Of a DNA stretch of 64,000 bases, positions 1-11,599 are shown one piece after another. The translations under genes were made by a program, and so were the position numbers. Where the stretch lies: NCBI GenBank assembly GCA_946807835.1, contig OX327709.1, positions 20,089,501-20,153,500 of the forward strand, in the 5' to 3' direction. Origin of the DNA: Ailanthus altissimus (Eukaryota; Streptophyta; Magnoliopsida; Sapindales; Simaroubaceae). The notes beneath the pieces are model-generated. The model did no database searches and was not told the DNA's origin. It worked only from the letters and a program-made list of their open reading frames with translations. Each line of letters starts with the position of its first letter. Within the stretch, counting starts at the first letter, position 1.

Positions 1-1390
1 AACTCATATAGATGAGTTGTATATCCAATGCTCTGAGATTGTATCTTATAAAGTCTTATGGTAATAAGCAATAAACCCGGGAAACGAATTTTTTACATGG
101 TAGAACAATATAGCAAAAGTGTTTACGTATATTATTCATTGAGATATAAATTTAGAAATAAGTTCACAAATGAGTTTATGAGAATTTGATGGTGATGATC
201 TATATCCCCGTCCATCTAAGGTATAATTGACGGAAGGATTATACGTATATATTATGACCTCAACATGTATGGTCTAATGCGCTAATTTGTAATATCTGTG
301 ACGTGTGCATAGGGTATCGATCACGAACTTATGAAATAGTTTCATTTGATGAATTGGGCGTGGACCTAGGGGGTCTCAATATGAAATGTACTCGTTGTGC
401 ACTTGGGCAGTGTACCGTATTGAATAATTTAATATAGTAAAACTCAGCAATTCACTATGGTTAAGTTAATTAAAGTATATGGTTAATGGTGAGACCCATT
501 TTGGGTTAATTTGATAACCTAGTAAGGGTATAAAAGTAATTTCAATTAATTAATTATTTAATTATAAAATAATTAAAATAAATATTTATTTATTTAATAG
601 TTAAATAAATAATTTAATTTAACTATAGTTAAAAATTAACTATATAGTTAAGTTAATTAGATATTAACCTTACTTAATGGTTAAGTAATAATTAACCTAA
701 CTATAGTTAAGTTAATTAATTAGGGTTAGGTTAGTTAGATATTTACTAAACTTAAGGGTTATGTTAACCTAACCTAACTAGAGTTATATATTAACTTGAG
801 TTAAGTTAAGTTGAATATAATTCAAATTTAAATAAAATTAAAACAAATACTTGTTAAATGAAATTCATTTAAACTATAAGCTAAAATGAAAACATTTTTT
901 TTGGTTAAGTTTCAACAAGTGAGTGGCCGGCCATTAAGAGAGAAATAAGAGAAAGAAAAATTATTTTCTTATTTTAAATTCAATTGTTGAATTTATAATT
1001 GATCTTCTTCTCTATTAGGCTTAGGTCATTAGCTAAATTAAGTATTTGATTTATTGATTAAGTGTTGATCAAGAGTAAATCAAATACTTAGAGTTTAATT
1101 ATTAAATAATTACTTGATTAATATACTGCTATTCTAGATAATAAATTTCATCATTGTTGATTGTTAGAATTGACAAAATTTACATTTTAAGTGGACTTCA
1201 AACAATTTTAATTCAAAGGCTTCAAGAGTTAAATTATTAATTTTGTTATTAATTTTATTAACATGTAATAATTGTGTTCATTGTATAATTTTTTAAAGTT
1301 TTACTATGCACATATATGTATGAGATATGTATATTTGTATGATGAATATATATACCACATGCATGCACCGCATATAAATCAACACACTCA
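1..1390 (+). mobile_element. R-family LTR, copy A (left end outside window)
   Basis: This is the best-preserved 3' half of a repeat family seen five times in the window. Positions 1-430 align base by base, with many substitutions, to 19960-20400 and to the reverse complement of 2880-3230. The copy ends in CA at 1390. It is followed at about 1396-1410 by a sequence resembling the usual initiator-methionine-tRNA primer site (GTATCAGAGT), so this copy is an LTR attached to an internal region and not a solo LTR. It has no coding potential. Positions 540-900 are a run of TTAAGTTAATTA-type repeats. The left end lies outside the window. Confidence 0.7.
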
Positions 1391-2514
1391 GTAATTAGTA
1401 TCAGAGTAATTTACATTGTTTTAGGTGTTTTTAGTGTTGGTTATGTTGTAGGACAAGTTCCAGGACTACAGTGGTGCATTTCAAACGTTGAAAATACAAA
1501 ACCGGTGAAAACAATAAATGGAACACCACAACATTCATGTCCAACGCTGCAACGTTCATGGTGAATGCTGCAGCATTGGGGCTTCTAGGCCTCAATCCCG
1601 CAACGTTCATGCTTGACACCGCGACGTTGGAGGTACTGCCTTCAACGCTGTAACGTTAAAGGATCAACGTCACTGCGTTAGGGGCTCAGTCCTCGAATGC
1701 CACAACATTCGTAAACCAACGTGGTGGCATTGACATAAAAAAAAGAGTAGGTTTTTTTTATACATGTGGGAGGTTTATAAGATATAGTAATAAGAGTTAT
1801 TAGTCTGTGTTATAAATCGAGATTATTTTTTTTGTGTTGGTAACTACAATGAGAGCCCTAGTTATTAGTCTGTGTTATAAACCGAGATTATTTTTTTTGT
1901 GTTGGTAACTACAATGAGAGCCCTACTGGTAAGGGTTGGTTGTATTTGCACAGAAATAAATAATTGATTGAGAATAATCTTCTCATGCGATGAGAGCTTG
2001 TATTTAAAAATATCTCTTAATCAGATTGAATTTTATTATATTATAAGATAATATTGTAAATGGTCCGTTTTGTCAATATAGTGTAAGACGGGCCACTACG
2101 GTCTTTTTCAATATTGCTTTAGCGTGAGAGATTTAGTTAATGTGACTTGGTCTAATGCTAGTAAAACATGAGATAAGTCAAATATATGCGAACATGTTAT
2201 CTACTATTACTTTAGCGTGAGGGTAGTGTCAGTAATATATATTTGATAATTGATAAGTTAATCTGAAATACACTTACCCAATATTGCTTTAGTGTGAAGA
2301 TAAGGTATATTTAGAATCAATGGTAAGAATTGCATGAGATGCAATTGACAAAAGCTATCTACTTGTTGGGTTTACAATGACCTTTAGGGTGAGGCTGAAG
2401 TAAAATACTAATGGAGTCCATTTCTCACTTTATAGTTTAAAGAATTTAAACTGTTGTTATCTCGTTTGAGAGATTAAATGGATTATGTAAAGCAGTGGGA
2501 TGATGTTTATAAAT
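1391..2514 (+). mobile_element. Non-coding internal region of an R-family retroelement
   Basis: This segment follows the primer-site-like sequence after LTR copy A. It has no long ORF and no protein similarity I recognise. Three structures stand out: a GC-richer block of repeated CAACGTT/CAACGCTG-like words at 1490-1735; a 65-bp perfect-but-one tandem duplication at 1796-1925; and the phrase CTTTAG(C/T)GTGAG or close variants at about 2116, 2216, 2287 and 2380. A long non-coding interior suggests a non-autonomous (LARD-like) element. This is inferred from layout; no second LTR in the same orientation is visible. Confidence 0.45.
1796..1925. repeat. 65-bp direct tandem duplication
   Basis: Two adjacent 65-bp units (1796-1860 and 1861-1925) begin GTTATTAGTCTG and end GAGAGCCCTA. 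They differ at essentially one base (AAATCGAG versus AAACCGAG). Such near-identity among old, diverged sequence implies a recent local duplication. Confidence 0.85.
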
Positions 2515-3980
2515 TAAAAATTGTATAATTGTTATACTCATGATTTAAAACATTTTATTAACTTAACTATATGGCTAACTTTTAATTAACTTAACTTAAC
2601 TATATGGCTAACTTATATCCATGATTTAAAATATTTAATTAACTTAATTATATGGCTAACTTTTAACCATAGTTAAGTTAAATTATTTATTTAATTATTA
2701 AATAAATAAATATTTATTTTGATTATTTAACAATTAAATAATTAACTATGTGAAATTACTTTTATATCCTTATTAGGTTTTCAAGTTAACCCAAAGTGGA
2801 TTCCATCATTAACCATATACTTTAGTTAACTTAACCATAGTAAATTACTAGATTTTACTATATTGAACTATTTAATATGATACGCTGCCCAAGTACACAA
2901 TAAATATATTTCATATTAGGACTTTCTAGATCCATGCTTGATTCGTCAAATAGAACTATTCCATAAGTCCTTAATCGATGCCCTACGCACATGTCAAAGA
3001 TATTACAAATCAGTGCGTTAGACCATATATGTTGAGGTCATAACATATACATATAATCAATTCGTCAATTATACTCTAGATGGGTAGGGATATAGATCAT
3101 CACCGTTAAATCCCCATAAACTCATATGTGAACTTATCTCTAGATTCGTATCTCTTGTGGGAAATGCTTTTTTTGGGTTTATTACTTAGGACCATAAGAC
3201 TTAGTAAGATTCAATATTGGAGCTTGGATATATAACCTACTTATTTAAGCTGACAGATCCCATATCTATGCACTCCGAACTTCATGAGCATCGGACCATA
3301 CCCAGCTACACATAGCGGTCAGACTATAAAAAGTCTCTGACATATGTGGAACCAAAGCATGTGAAATCATCCATAAGCCCACTGTGGCACTCATGTTAAA
3401 AGACCACAAATAATACTCAACTCGAGAGGTTCTACCTTTGACGAGTTCATAGGATATCTATTGAGGTTCTCGTGAGTTTGTTCAGTATCCAGTCCTGACT
3501 AAATACCTGCATGTCTATAAAAGCTTCAACTAAACTCATGGTCAGCTAAGATTACCATGCAAATATAGACATACACTGATTTGTATAATAATGATTCACC
3601 GATAGACCCGCATTAATGAACATAGATTAGGAACACTGTGTTTGAGATCATACTAACACTGTGTTAGGAACACTCCTAACATCTATTGCAACTTTTTACA
3701 ATTATATTATTACAAGTAAACTCTCAGGTCTTTGATCCATTATAGACAAGGTTCTAACTCTTTAGATTTCGCTGACTTTTAGCATTGCTAACTCTTAACC
3801 CTAGTTTAAACTCTTTTAAGCTAGATCTAAACACTTTCAGATCATACAATGTTTGTAACATTGCAAGCATTAGTATATTTAATAAAAATTATTAGTAATT
3901 TAATAAAATATACATTGTATAAACATTACAAAATAAATATTTATACAAATAGGGATGACACATAAATACAAACCCTAACA
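2515..3980 (-). mobile_element. R-family LTR, copy D (truncated at its 3' end)
   Basis: On the minus strand this begins TGTTAGGATTTGTATTTATG at 3980 and follows copies A and E through the blocks 'GCGGGTCTATCGGTGA', 'GGTCCGATGCTCATG' and 'AAATAATTTAACTTAACTATGG'. It stops resembling copy A near 2515, about 700 bp before the expected 3' end, so it is truncated. Near 2540-2665 the phrase AACTTAACTATATGGCTAAC is repeated about three times. It is non-coding and no target duplication could be defined. Confidence 0.65.
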
Positions 3981-5083
3981 ATAAATTCCTTTACTTTCAA
4001 TTTTCCTTTTCATTTTACGATGAATAATTTTAAGAGACCCTTTTGATAATACTACCAATTTTATTTTACTTTATTTTTTATTTTAAGAGTTCCAAGAACA
4101 AGCGAACTCTATTGCTTTATTTTTGCTTACTTAAATAACCTTTGTATCAAATTTTGTTAACGAATTCTTCTAAAAAAAAAAATACTTTTTTCTTCTTTTT
4201 CTGATTGTTCTACAATTTTTTTTATTCTTTTATTCGATTTATCTCTTTTATCAAGTAAGATTTTTATTTTTTATTCATTCTATACAGCTTTTGTTTCCTA
4301 TGTAGTCTACTTTGGATTGTCCATCTTTCAATACCATTTCACCACTTCCATTCACAAAAAAGTATTTTATTTTTCTATATTCCATATCAATAATAGGTTA
4401 TTTTAGAGTCTTTTTTTCCGTTCTTATTAAACACCCTAATCAAGCATACTCTGGTATCATTACTTCTTATCATGTATTGATTACTCTCAACTATAGGCTT
4501 CTTAATTTTCTTTATAGGCATTTTAATTTCCTTTTCTTTTCTAATCATTTTTCTTCTTATTTTAGTCTCCTTGACACCTCTTTTCTCAAAATTTTTTAAC
4601 AACTTTGAGATAGTATTCAGCTTCCTCCCCCCTATTTAATTTTTTTTTTATTTCTCTCTGTGTTTGTTCTTTTAAACCCCCACCCTCTATCTTTTTCATT
4701 ATCTTTCCCTTCAATTTTTTTCTTTGAATCTTATTGAGATTTTTTCTTCTTCTCTCTTTCATCAGTTTAGAATTTTTGATAAATTTCTTTTTTGCCTTAT
4801 AGCCATGCCTATAAACAAAGCCTTTACATATAATCTCTTTATATTCTAAATCTTGATTTGCTAAAAAAAAAAAATATTCATAGGCACCCAAGAAGTAAGG
4901 CCATAAACCCAAATCCAAAAAAGACAAAATTCCTACGATAAAGGATACCTCAACCTCCACCTCCATCACTAGCGCTAAGCATGCTAGCAAACAACACATA
5001 CGTTGACTTTTGAGATGATTATCTTGGAATTCAAAACCTCTCCCTCACACTCAATTTCTAATCTTAAAGAGCAAGATTGGACT
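3981..5083. other. AT-rich spacer, nothing recognised
   Basis: This is pyrimidine-rich plus-strand sequence with many T runs. A 137-codon minus-strand frame (4586-4999) is largely Lys/Glu low complexity in its second half and looks like nothing I know. I see no gene, repeat boundary or RNA. Confidence 0.5.
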
Positions 5084-5909
5084 TAAGGGTGGGTATTATT
5101 CTCGAATTTAACTCGTTCTAAAATTTTGAATCAAGACAAGAAAGGGAATGAGTTTAGGACACGTTCGTGACAAATATTTTTGTCCCGAACTGATCGAATT
5201 AGGTTCGGAAATTTTTTGAACCCAAACTGAAATTTTTCGACCTAAACCCTTTTTTATTTTTCAATTAAATTCAAAGTTGAATTTAGAATGATAACATTAA
5301 ACACAACTAAATTTAAATTTGAATTTGGCATAATAATATTTAACATTATTAAAATAAAAAAATTTCAAATTATAATATTTAATGTAATTAAAATTGAAAT
5401 AGAATTTGAAATTATAATATTTAATATAATTGAACTTGAAATCCATAATATTTAACATAATTAAAATCGAAACAACATTTTAAATTATAATATTTAACGC
5501 ATTTCAACTCAAAATTAGATTTATAATTACAACATTTAACGTAATTGGATTTGGAACGAATCAATTTTAAAATTAATCAAATTATAATATTTTACGTAAT
5601 TTAAATTCAAATTGAATTTGAAATAATAACATTAACGCAATTGGATTTGAAATAATAACATTTAATATAATTGAAATCTAAATTTAATTTAATTTTTTTT
5701 CATTTAAAAAAATTTAATTTGAGAATTCCCAACCCAAATTAAAACAACGTCGTTTCAATGCAAAAAAAATTGAGAATTTTTAATCCAACCCGAGGTCAGG
5801 TTGGGAATTGTCCCAACCTAAAAAGTGTTCCGAACGAGGTATTTTTTAGCGTCCCAATTGGATTCGGATATGGTTCGAGAATTTTTAAACCCAAAATTGC
5901 CTACCTCTA
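5084..5909. mobile_element. hAT-like non-autonomous DNA transposon (MITE-like)
   Basis: The 826-bp element is bounded by an exact 8-bp direct repeat ATTGGACT (5076-5083 and 5910-5917). Its ends form imperfect terminal inverted repeats: the left starts TAAGGGTGGGTATTAT and the right, reverse-complemented, starts TAGAGGTAGGCAATTT. An 8-bp duplication with TA(G/A)GGGT-type ends is characteristic of the hAT superfamily. There is no transposase frame, so it would need a transposase in trans. The interior is filled by a degenerate minisatellite, listed separately. Confidence 0.75.
5265..5690. repeat. Degenerate AT-rich minisatellite inside the hAT-like element
   Basis: About eight to nine diverged units of roughly 45-55 bp follow the pattern GAATTTGAAAT-ATAATATTTAA-(C/T)(A/G)TAATT. 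The core ATAATATTTAA or ATAACATTTAA recurs at near-regular spacing. The array lies wholly inside the TIR-bounded element, so it probably expanded after or during the element's formation. Confidence 0.65.
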
Positions 5910-6214
5910 ATTGGACTCCTCTCCGGGTCATGATAATGAAAATTAAGATTTTAATTTAGTTATTTAATTTAAAATTTATTTTCCTTTTAAGATAAGATTC
6001 AAATTTCGTTATTTAGTTTAAATTGTTCTATTTTTTTAAAATAAGTTCCTTTATTTTTTTTGGTTGTATTTAACTTCTAAGTTTTATTAGAATTATTTCT
6101 TTTTTAAGTTTATATATATTTTTTTGATATATTGTAAACTCTATAAATTCAAGAATTGATCAATAAAAAAGAATATTAGATTTTCTCCTCTTTCTAAAGC
6201 TCTTCAACATCACA

Positions 6215-6810
6215 AGGCTTTTTTTTTTAAATAAAAAAAGGCAATAATAATTCAAAATTTTCTTTTATTAAAAATAAATTAGAAGTTAGAATTTTATGAA
6301 ATTTTTTAATTTATAATTAGGGATCAAACATGTATGGGGAAGAATAAATTAAAATTTGATGTCATTGTTGATGACTTCTGTTGCAAGATAAAAGATAAAC
6401 AAGTTAACTGACGGATGAGAAAGAGTCGCCAAATTTGAAGTCATGACATGCAAATGCACGTAAAAGAGTCACCAAAGTCGACTAGAAGATGAGATAAAGT
6501 GAATTATCATATAAAATTACAAAAACTTAAACCACGACGACTTCAAAAATTGCGGGCTTCTAAGTTCTAACTTCGACTTTACAATGGTTTTATTATATTT
6601 TATCCCTCCACATATTTTTGACTGAATTATTATATATAGCACCTAAAATTTTATTATTATTATTTTTTTACACAAGTATTTGCTTATTATTGACCTTCAG
6701 CATAGTTTTTTTATTTTGGTATTAATAAAGAGTAGGGCATTAGATGATTCGGATCTAAAGGTGAGGTAACTGCTGCGGTACTGCCTCGTCACACTTGACG
6801 TGATTTGAAA
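6215..6810. repeat. Duplicated upstream flank of the 2OG-dioxygenase gene
   Basis: This stretch aligns with 60430-60920, the DNA upstream of the intact dioxygenase. Shared phrases include AATTAGGGATCAAACATGTA, ATGCAAATGCACGTAAAAGA and GGTAACT-C-GGTACTGCCTC. The dioxygenase coding exons themselves are absent here. I infer this is the remnant of another tandem unit of the same gene array, displaced about 54 kb by retrotransposon insertion and deletion. Confidence 0.7.
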
Positions 6811-7259
6811 AAAAATTAAAAATCTTTTTATAATTAAAAGTTAAGATATTGCTGATCTACTATTATATAGGTAGAAAATTATCGACACACAATATATGTT
6901 TACTGATAAATACATAAATCTAATTTTTTTTTAAAAGAAATAAATTAAACCATCAAATGAGGGCTATGCCTTGATAAAGATACATCAATTTTTTAAAATA
7001 AAAAATCAACTATCCTTATAACGAAGGATAAAAAACCTTGTACAAGATGGACAAAGACTCTCCCAAGAAATTAAAAAAAAAATTAAGCTTTAAAATAAAT
7101 AAAATGGTAGGTTAAATGGGCTTGAAAGACAAATCGAAGTAAAGAGGTTAGAGGGTCTAAAAAAGAATAACAAATATGGGTTTATGCTTTTGAAGTGGTA
7201 ATACACTAAAACTGATATTGTAATGTTTGGATGCAGAAAATGGGTCGCGACAAATCTAA

Positions 7260-7500
7260 CTGAAACCACAAAACATGGCGCCACTTAAAAAGGGTTTACT
7301 TATTGGTGAATAAAGCATCTACTAAAATACGTGTATTTGAGTGAAGATATTAAACAACAGTTACTTTGGTTTCTAGTTTCTAATAATCAATTCTTTTTCC
7401 GTGTATGACACTGAGATGCAGGCTGTATGATGGCCTATCAAAATGGTAAATTTTGCTTCAGTTTTGAGTCTGCACAAACAACTTTATCCACAATTAGCTT
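7260..7500. repeat. Second duplicated flank of the dioxygenase array
   Basis: This aligns with 58020-58290, the DNA between the dead and intact dioxygenase copies. Shared text includes AACATGGC(G/A)CCAC, GTTACTTATTGG and GGCTGTATGATG-like words. Together with 6215-6810 it shows that one intergenic spacer of the array was copied or left behind here. No coding sequence is recognised between 6811 and 7259. Confidence 0.65.
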
Positions 7501-7529
7501 ATTAAAATTTTATTAAGCGTATGCATATG

Positions 7530-8093
7530 CAAAGATTTCACTACAAGTAAAGTAAGAATAAAAAAAATATCAAAATAAAAAGATAAATAATCATATAAAA
7601 AAATGATGTGGTTCGATAATAAATATTTATGTTCACGAGATTCTAACTTTTTTTATTCAGTTCACAAAGAAAATAGTTTATAAATTTTTTTCATAAGAGA
7701 TAATCAAAGAATATAATTAATAAACAAACTCTCAAATAGTTCATATGTGTAGGAGTTCAAATTCCATTCAAAAAAGTTAATCCAAACTAAAGATTAAAAT
7801 TTTCAAAACTGGATGCCACGACACCACAATGCTGCCACGACAGTGCTGGTGCGACCCCAACATAGCGCACCGCTCTATTGATTTTGTCTTTAGCATTGCG
7901 GTGTTGGAAACCCAGTGCCAAGATGCTCAAACCTAAAAAGGTCCATTGCTTATTTTAACATTTTCTTTGTTTTTAACTCTCATTTTGCTCTCTTTTCATA
8001 CATTCGACTCACATTTGACTTTGTATTTGACTCTTTATTTTTTTTCGAACTCAAAATCATGCACACATAATTTAGATCATAATTCAACAATGC
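7530..8093 (-). mobile_element. Probable copia solo LTR (boundaries approximate)
   Basis: Read on the minus strand it starts near TGTTGAATTATGATC (8093) and contains a GC-richer stretch with repeated CACGAC/GCTG words (7810-7925). Near its end it carries TTATCGAACCACATCA, a diverged form of the GTGCCGAACCACGTAAA signature found before the copia primer site at 12177-12195. I see no internal region or primer site next to it, so a solo LTR is likely. The right-hand end near 7530 is a guess. Confidence 0.4.
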
Positions 8094-8289
8094 TCCCATA
8101 TAGCTCATAGTACATTTGATACCTAACAGGTCTTTATAACCTTGTCAACTATTAAAGAGAAAATAAACTTCAAAACAATCCATATTTCAACCAAAATTAA
8201 TGGAAAATGGTAGACATTCTTTCACTAATGCCTTATGCCTTTAAATTTCTTGCTGAGCCATGACCAAGAACTCTTATTTCACCATTGTG

Positions 8290-8940
8290 TCATTTGGATG
8301 GGCAGAAAATGATGACATATTGTGAAGCCTTGTCTCTGTTTAGGTTGGTAAAGTCATCAAATACATAATTATAGCCCTTTGGGCATATAACTTTGAATAG
8401 TTGGGCAAAAAGTGTAGGTTTGTAGGTCTTGGGATTTGCATATTGCCCAGTGCAACAATACTTGGTCAATTGTATAGGCAAACACTTTTGTAACCAACAA
8501 CCTTGCCTCATATCTTCACTTCCAGGGCTGATGGGCAGCAAATGTTCAAATTAACATCACACGAAGCAACCCCGTATCCAATCCCGCCACTGATAGGCTT
8601 TATCAACACTGGTAAGTTAAAGCCATCAACCAAGCTCACATAATAGAAATGCAAAGGTGAAGAGGATGATCCAAGTGTCATTTCCACCACGGTTACTGGG
8701 GGAGCACCACTAGTGCCTTGGCAATGAAGTAAGCCAGCACAATCTCCGATCTGACACGAGCCTTTTCCTTTCTTGTCAAAATGACATCCTTGCCTGCCCC
8801 ATATCCCCCCTGACCATTTTTCTGGCATATCAAGGACTATTTCCTCCCTACTTCTTAGTTTCAACCTGCCATCTTTCAAGGTTGGGTGACCTGCACTTCC
8901 AAGTATTCCAGGCTATAAACTTTCTTGCCAAATATAAATG
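8290..8940 (-). pseudogene. Thaumatin-like (PR-5 type) protein, dead fragment
   Basis: Thaumatin-like proteins are secreted, Cys-rich defence or stress proteins. On the minus strand the frame shows the family blocks in order: PGILGSAGHPTL, WSGGIWGRQGC, GSCQIGDCAG, the SLVDGFNLPV block, and CPSALEV near the middle, then YCCTGQYANP and CPKGYNYVFDD after a frame change. Defects are visible: a TAG where the conserved Trp before PGIL should be (about 8920), a TGA just after LEVKI (about 8514), a second TGA, and a frameshift near 8460-8470. Several expected cysteines are substituted (for example Tyr in NPKTYKP). The signal-peptide exon is missing. I judge this a non-functional relic. Confidence 0.85.
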
Positions 8941-9361
8941 CTTATAAATAATTCACTCACAAAAAATATGGAAACACAATCAGTAATTTACTAACATAAC
9001 TAAGTACTTGCAACGGAGAAGGAAATTAATAAATAAAAGAGAAGAGTCAAAAGAATTGAAGATGTTAACATTATTTCAATTGTTGCTTTTGAAACTTGTT
9101 ACTTAAGTAAGAGACTAGTAGTGGGAACTTGAACTTCAAAATATGGAAGCACAAGTATACATGGAGATGATTGCTAGTTTCTTAAATCAACTAATGGCTT
9201 GGCCACTTAATCCCTTTTGCTTACTTTTGTCTAATCTCTCTATCAACTTTTGCTGTGGGGAATGAAGGGTAGAGCGTATATGCATTTCTTCTGAAAAGGG
9301 TTTTCTTTTCAATTCAACAAGTTTTTAAATTACAATTTAATCTTTCTTTTTCTTATTATTG
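8941..9361. other. AT-rich spacer, nothing recognised
   Basis: Between the thaumatin-like relic and the solo LTR I see no ORF, no repeat partner and no RNA signature. Confidence 0.4.
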
Positions 9362-9366
9362 AGACT

Positions 9367-11008
9367 TGTTTACACTCAAAATATAATGTGGTTATCGTGG
9401 TATAGATTAAGGTGTCGATCCCATAAGGAAGCTTTCGAGAAAATAAGTTTGCGAAATAAAAATATTAAAACAGTCACGAATGAGAAAATTGAATGTAAGA
9501 TTGATATAGAGAAGGTAAAATTAAATGTGAATTAAATAAAAAATTATAATGATGTGAGCAAGGCTTCGAGAGTCACTAATATGTTTCATAAATCTATTCT
9601 ATACTTTGATGCAATATTTATAACTCAATTGAAATTTTCACATCCTAAACAGTCAATCGGAAGATATTTATAATATAATACATTTATAATAAATGTATTT
9701 GACATGAATAAAATCTTTGTAAAAATTATCATAATCTATGTTCATCTATACAAGTTATTTAAGATCGATGACATATCATTTTGATAATATTTATCCCAAA
9801 CAGTCAATCGGAAGATATGTATAATATGAACACATTTATAATAAATGTATTTGACATGAATAAAATCTTTGTAAACATTATCATAACATATGTTCATTTA
9901 TACAAGTTATTTAAGATCGATAATATATCATTTTGACAATATTACAATAAAGGATTAACTTGTAAAATGATGTAACCAGTAACAATTATAATTTGACAAG
10001 AATCACATAAAGAAAGCATAACTGAAGATATATAAAACATGAGAATTATAACCTCTGGATTATAAAAAAATTAATAGATAAGAGTTTAGACATAATAAAC
10101 TTACAACATTGTAGCTCTTAACAAAGAATCAGAGTCTAGAAGTAGATTTATTATACATAGAAGTTCATCTATAGCATTGCTAAGAACTTTAGCCTAGCTT
10201 ATAATCCATTCTTATGAATATTAAAGGAAAGTATTTTAAAGAATTGTAATATATGAAAAAAAACATCCATTAGCCTCCTAAGGGTGTCCTTGTATAGGCA
10301 ATGAATGAAAACATGTTTAGTGTGACTTCAATCAACACTATTTTTGGCTACCAACACCTTTACCTAATTATAACACCTTTTTGACAATATAAAAAAATGA
10401 TGCAGCCTTTGTAGAATTTTATCTCTTCTTTCTGTAGCCACCAAGTTCATGCAATTTGGATTAATCTCCTATGAGATATGGTTAAAATACCAAAGTCACG
10501 TTAGATTTAGCCAACAACTCTTTTATCAAATTGTAATCCAATTTGGACTATGATAACCACTATGTTGGATTTTAGTGTCAACAGAAGCATTGTATATAAT
10601 TAACTCAGAATTTTTTATCTTCAAGAATTATATTGATTATATATGTATTTTGTGAAATACAGTCCAAACATAAGAGATGGGTCAAGCTAAGGGGAAGTTT
10701 TAATCTAGTTCTATTATATCCCAATTTTGACTCATTAAATGTTGGATTTAGCTTTTTAATTATTCTTCACATTTGTATAAGATTGAGTCATGCAGCTTTA
10801 GGTTCAAGAATTTCTTCATTTTGATTTCTACATTGAGAGTTATGTTCATGTTTCTAAATCTGTGCAAATAGCATTCATTAATCATAATTTAAGGACAACA
10901 CTTTATTTCAAATTTAAAAAAAATACAAAAATGATAAAATTAGTAACATTTTAAATGTTAATTGGTGATTAAATCTCTTAACAAATATACATTTTAATGT
11001 ATTCATCA
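9367..11008 (+). mobile_element. Solo LTR, family S, with target duplication AGACT
   Basis: The 1642-bp unit starts TGTTTACACTCAAAATATAA and ends ATTCATCA. It is bounded by AGACT at 9362-9366 and 11009-11013. It aligns end to end with 42586-44139, sharing GGTGTCGATCCCA near the start and ACATTGAGAGTTATGT near the end. The start phrase resembles LTRs of Athila/Tat-type gypsy elements. The missing interior is the usual product of recombination between two LTRs. A roughly 150-bp segment inside is duplicated (about 9646-9791 and 9792-9940). Confidence 0.85.
9646..9945. repeat. Roughly 150-bp tandem duplication inside the solo LTR
   Basis: The segment beginning AAACAGTCAATCGGAAGATA occurs twice in a row (starting near 9650 and 9796). 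It runs through TTTGACATGAATAAAATC and ACAAGTTATTTAAGATCGAT. The related LTR at 42586-44139 has only one copy of the first part, so the duplication is specific to this copy or its close relatives. Confidence 0.75.
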
Positions 11009-11599
11009 AGACTTAACTTGGCCATAACACGGGCATTAAGTCTTATAAAGAAACTTAAATAAGTAATCTTAGCTTATGTTGTTTAAAGCAATAAAGACAT
11101 GTAAATATTCATTTCGTAGTGATGGAATATTTGCAATAAAATATGATTAAACAAAATAATTATTAGAGGGAACGACTAGGTGAATTGTGATAACATGATT
11201 ATGCTTCTTACTTTCTATTACACGGCCTTGTAAGTTCATAACTTTTGTCTTTAAGAAGTATACTTTGATTAATTGATTAAAAACATTTTTTATTCTAAAA
11301 AAAACAATATACTTTCATGATCTTACCATAATCAAATTAATCATATAATCTTGATTGTCCTATTATTTATGGCTCAACCTACTTGTGTATAGGTTTAAGT
11401 TGATAATTTAAATCTTATTAAGATATTAATTATTTAGTTATTATTTGGATTTCCACAAATGGAGAGATCAATTTAAATTCTTCTCCTTTGTTTGAAACGG
11501 ATTAGGATTTCTATTAATTAAGGTTTAATTAAATCATACTATCATTTGAAATCATGTATTCATGCATTAACAAGGATTAGAATTTGCACACTATAAGTA

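Noticed and set aside
4586..4999. 137-codon minus-strand frame as a gene
   Set aside because: Half of it is Lys/Glu/Arg low complexity produced by T-rich plus-strand DNA; no family resemblance, no paralogue, no intron context.
5265..5690. CRISPR-like array in the minisatellite
   Set aside because: Units are degenerate and contiguous without unique spacers, and this is a plant nuclear sequence.
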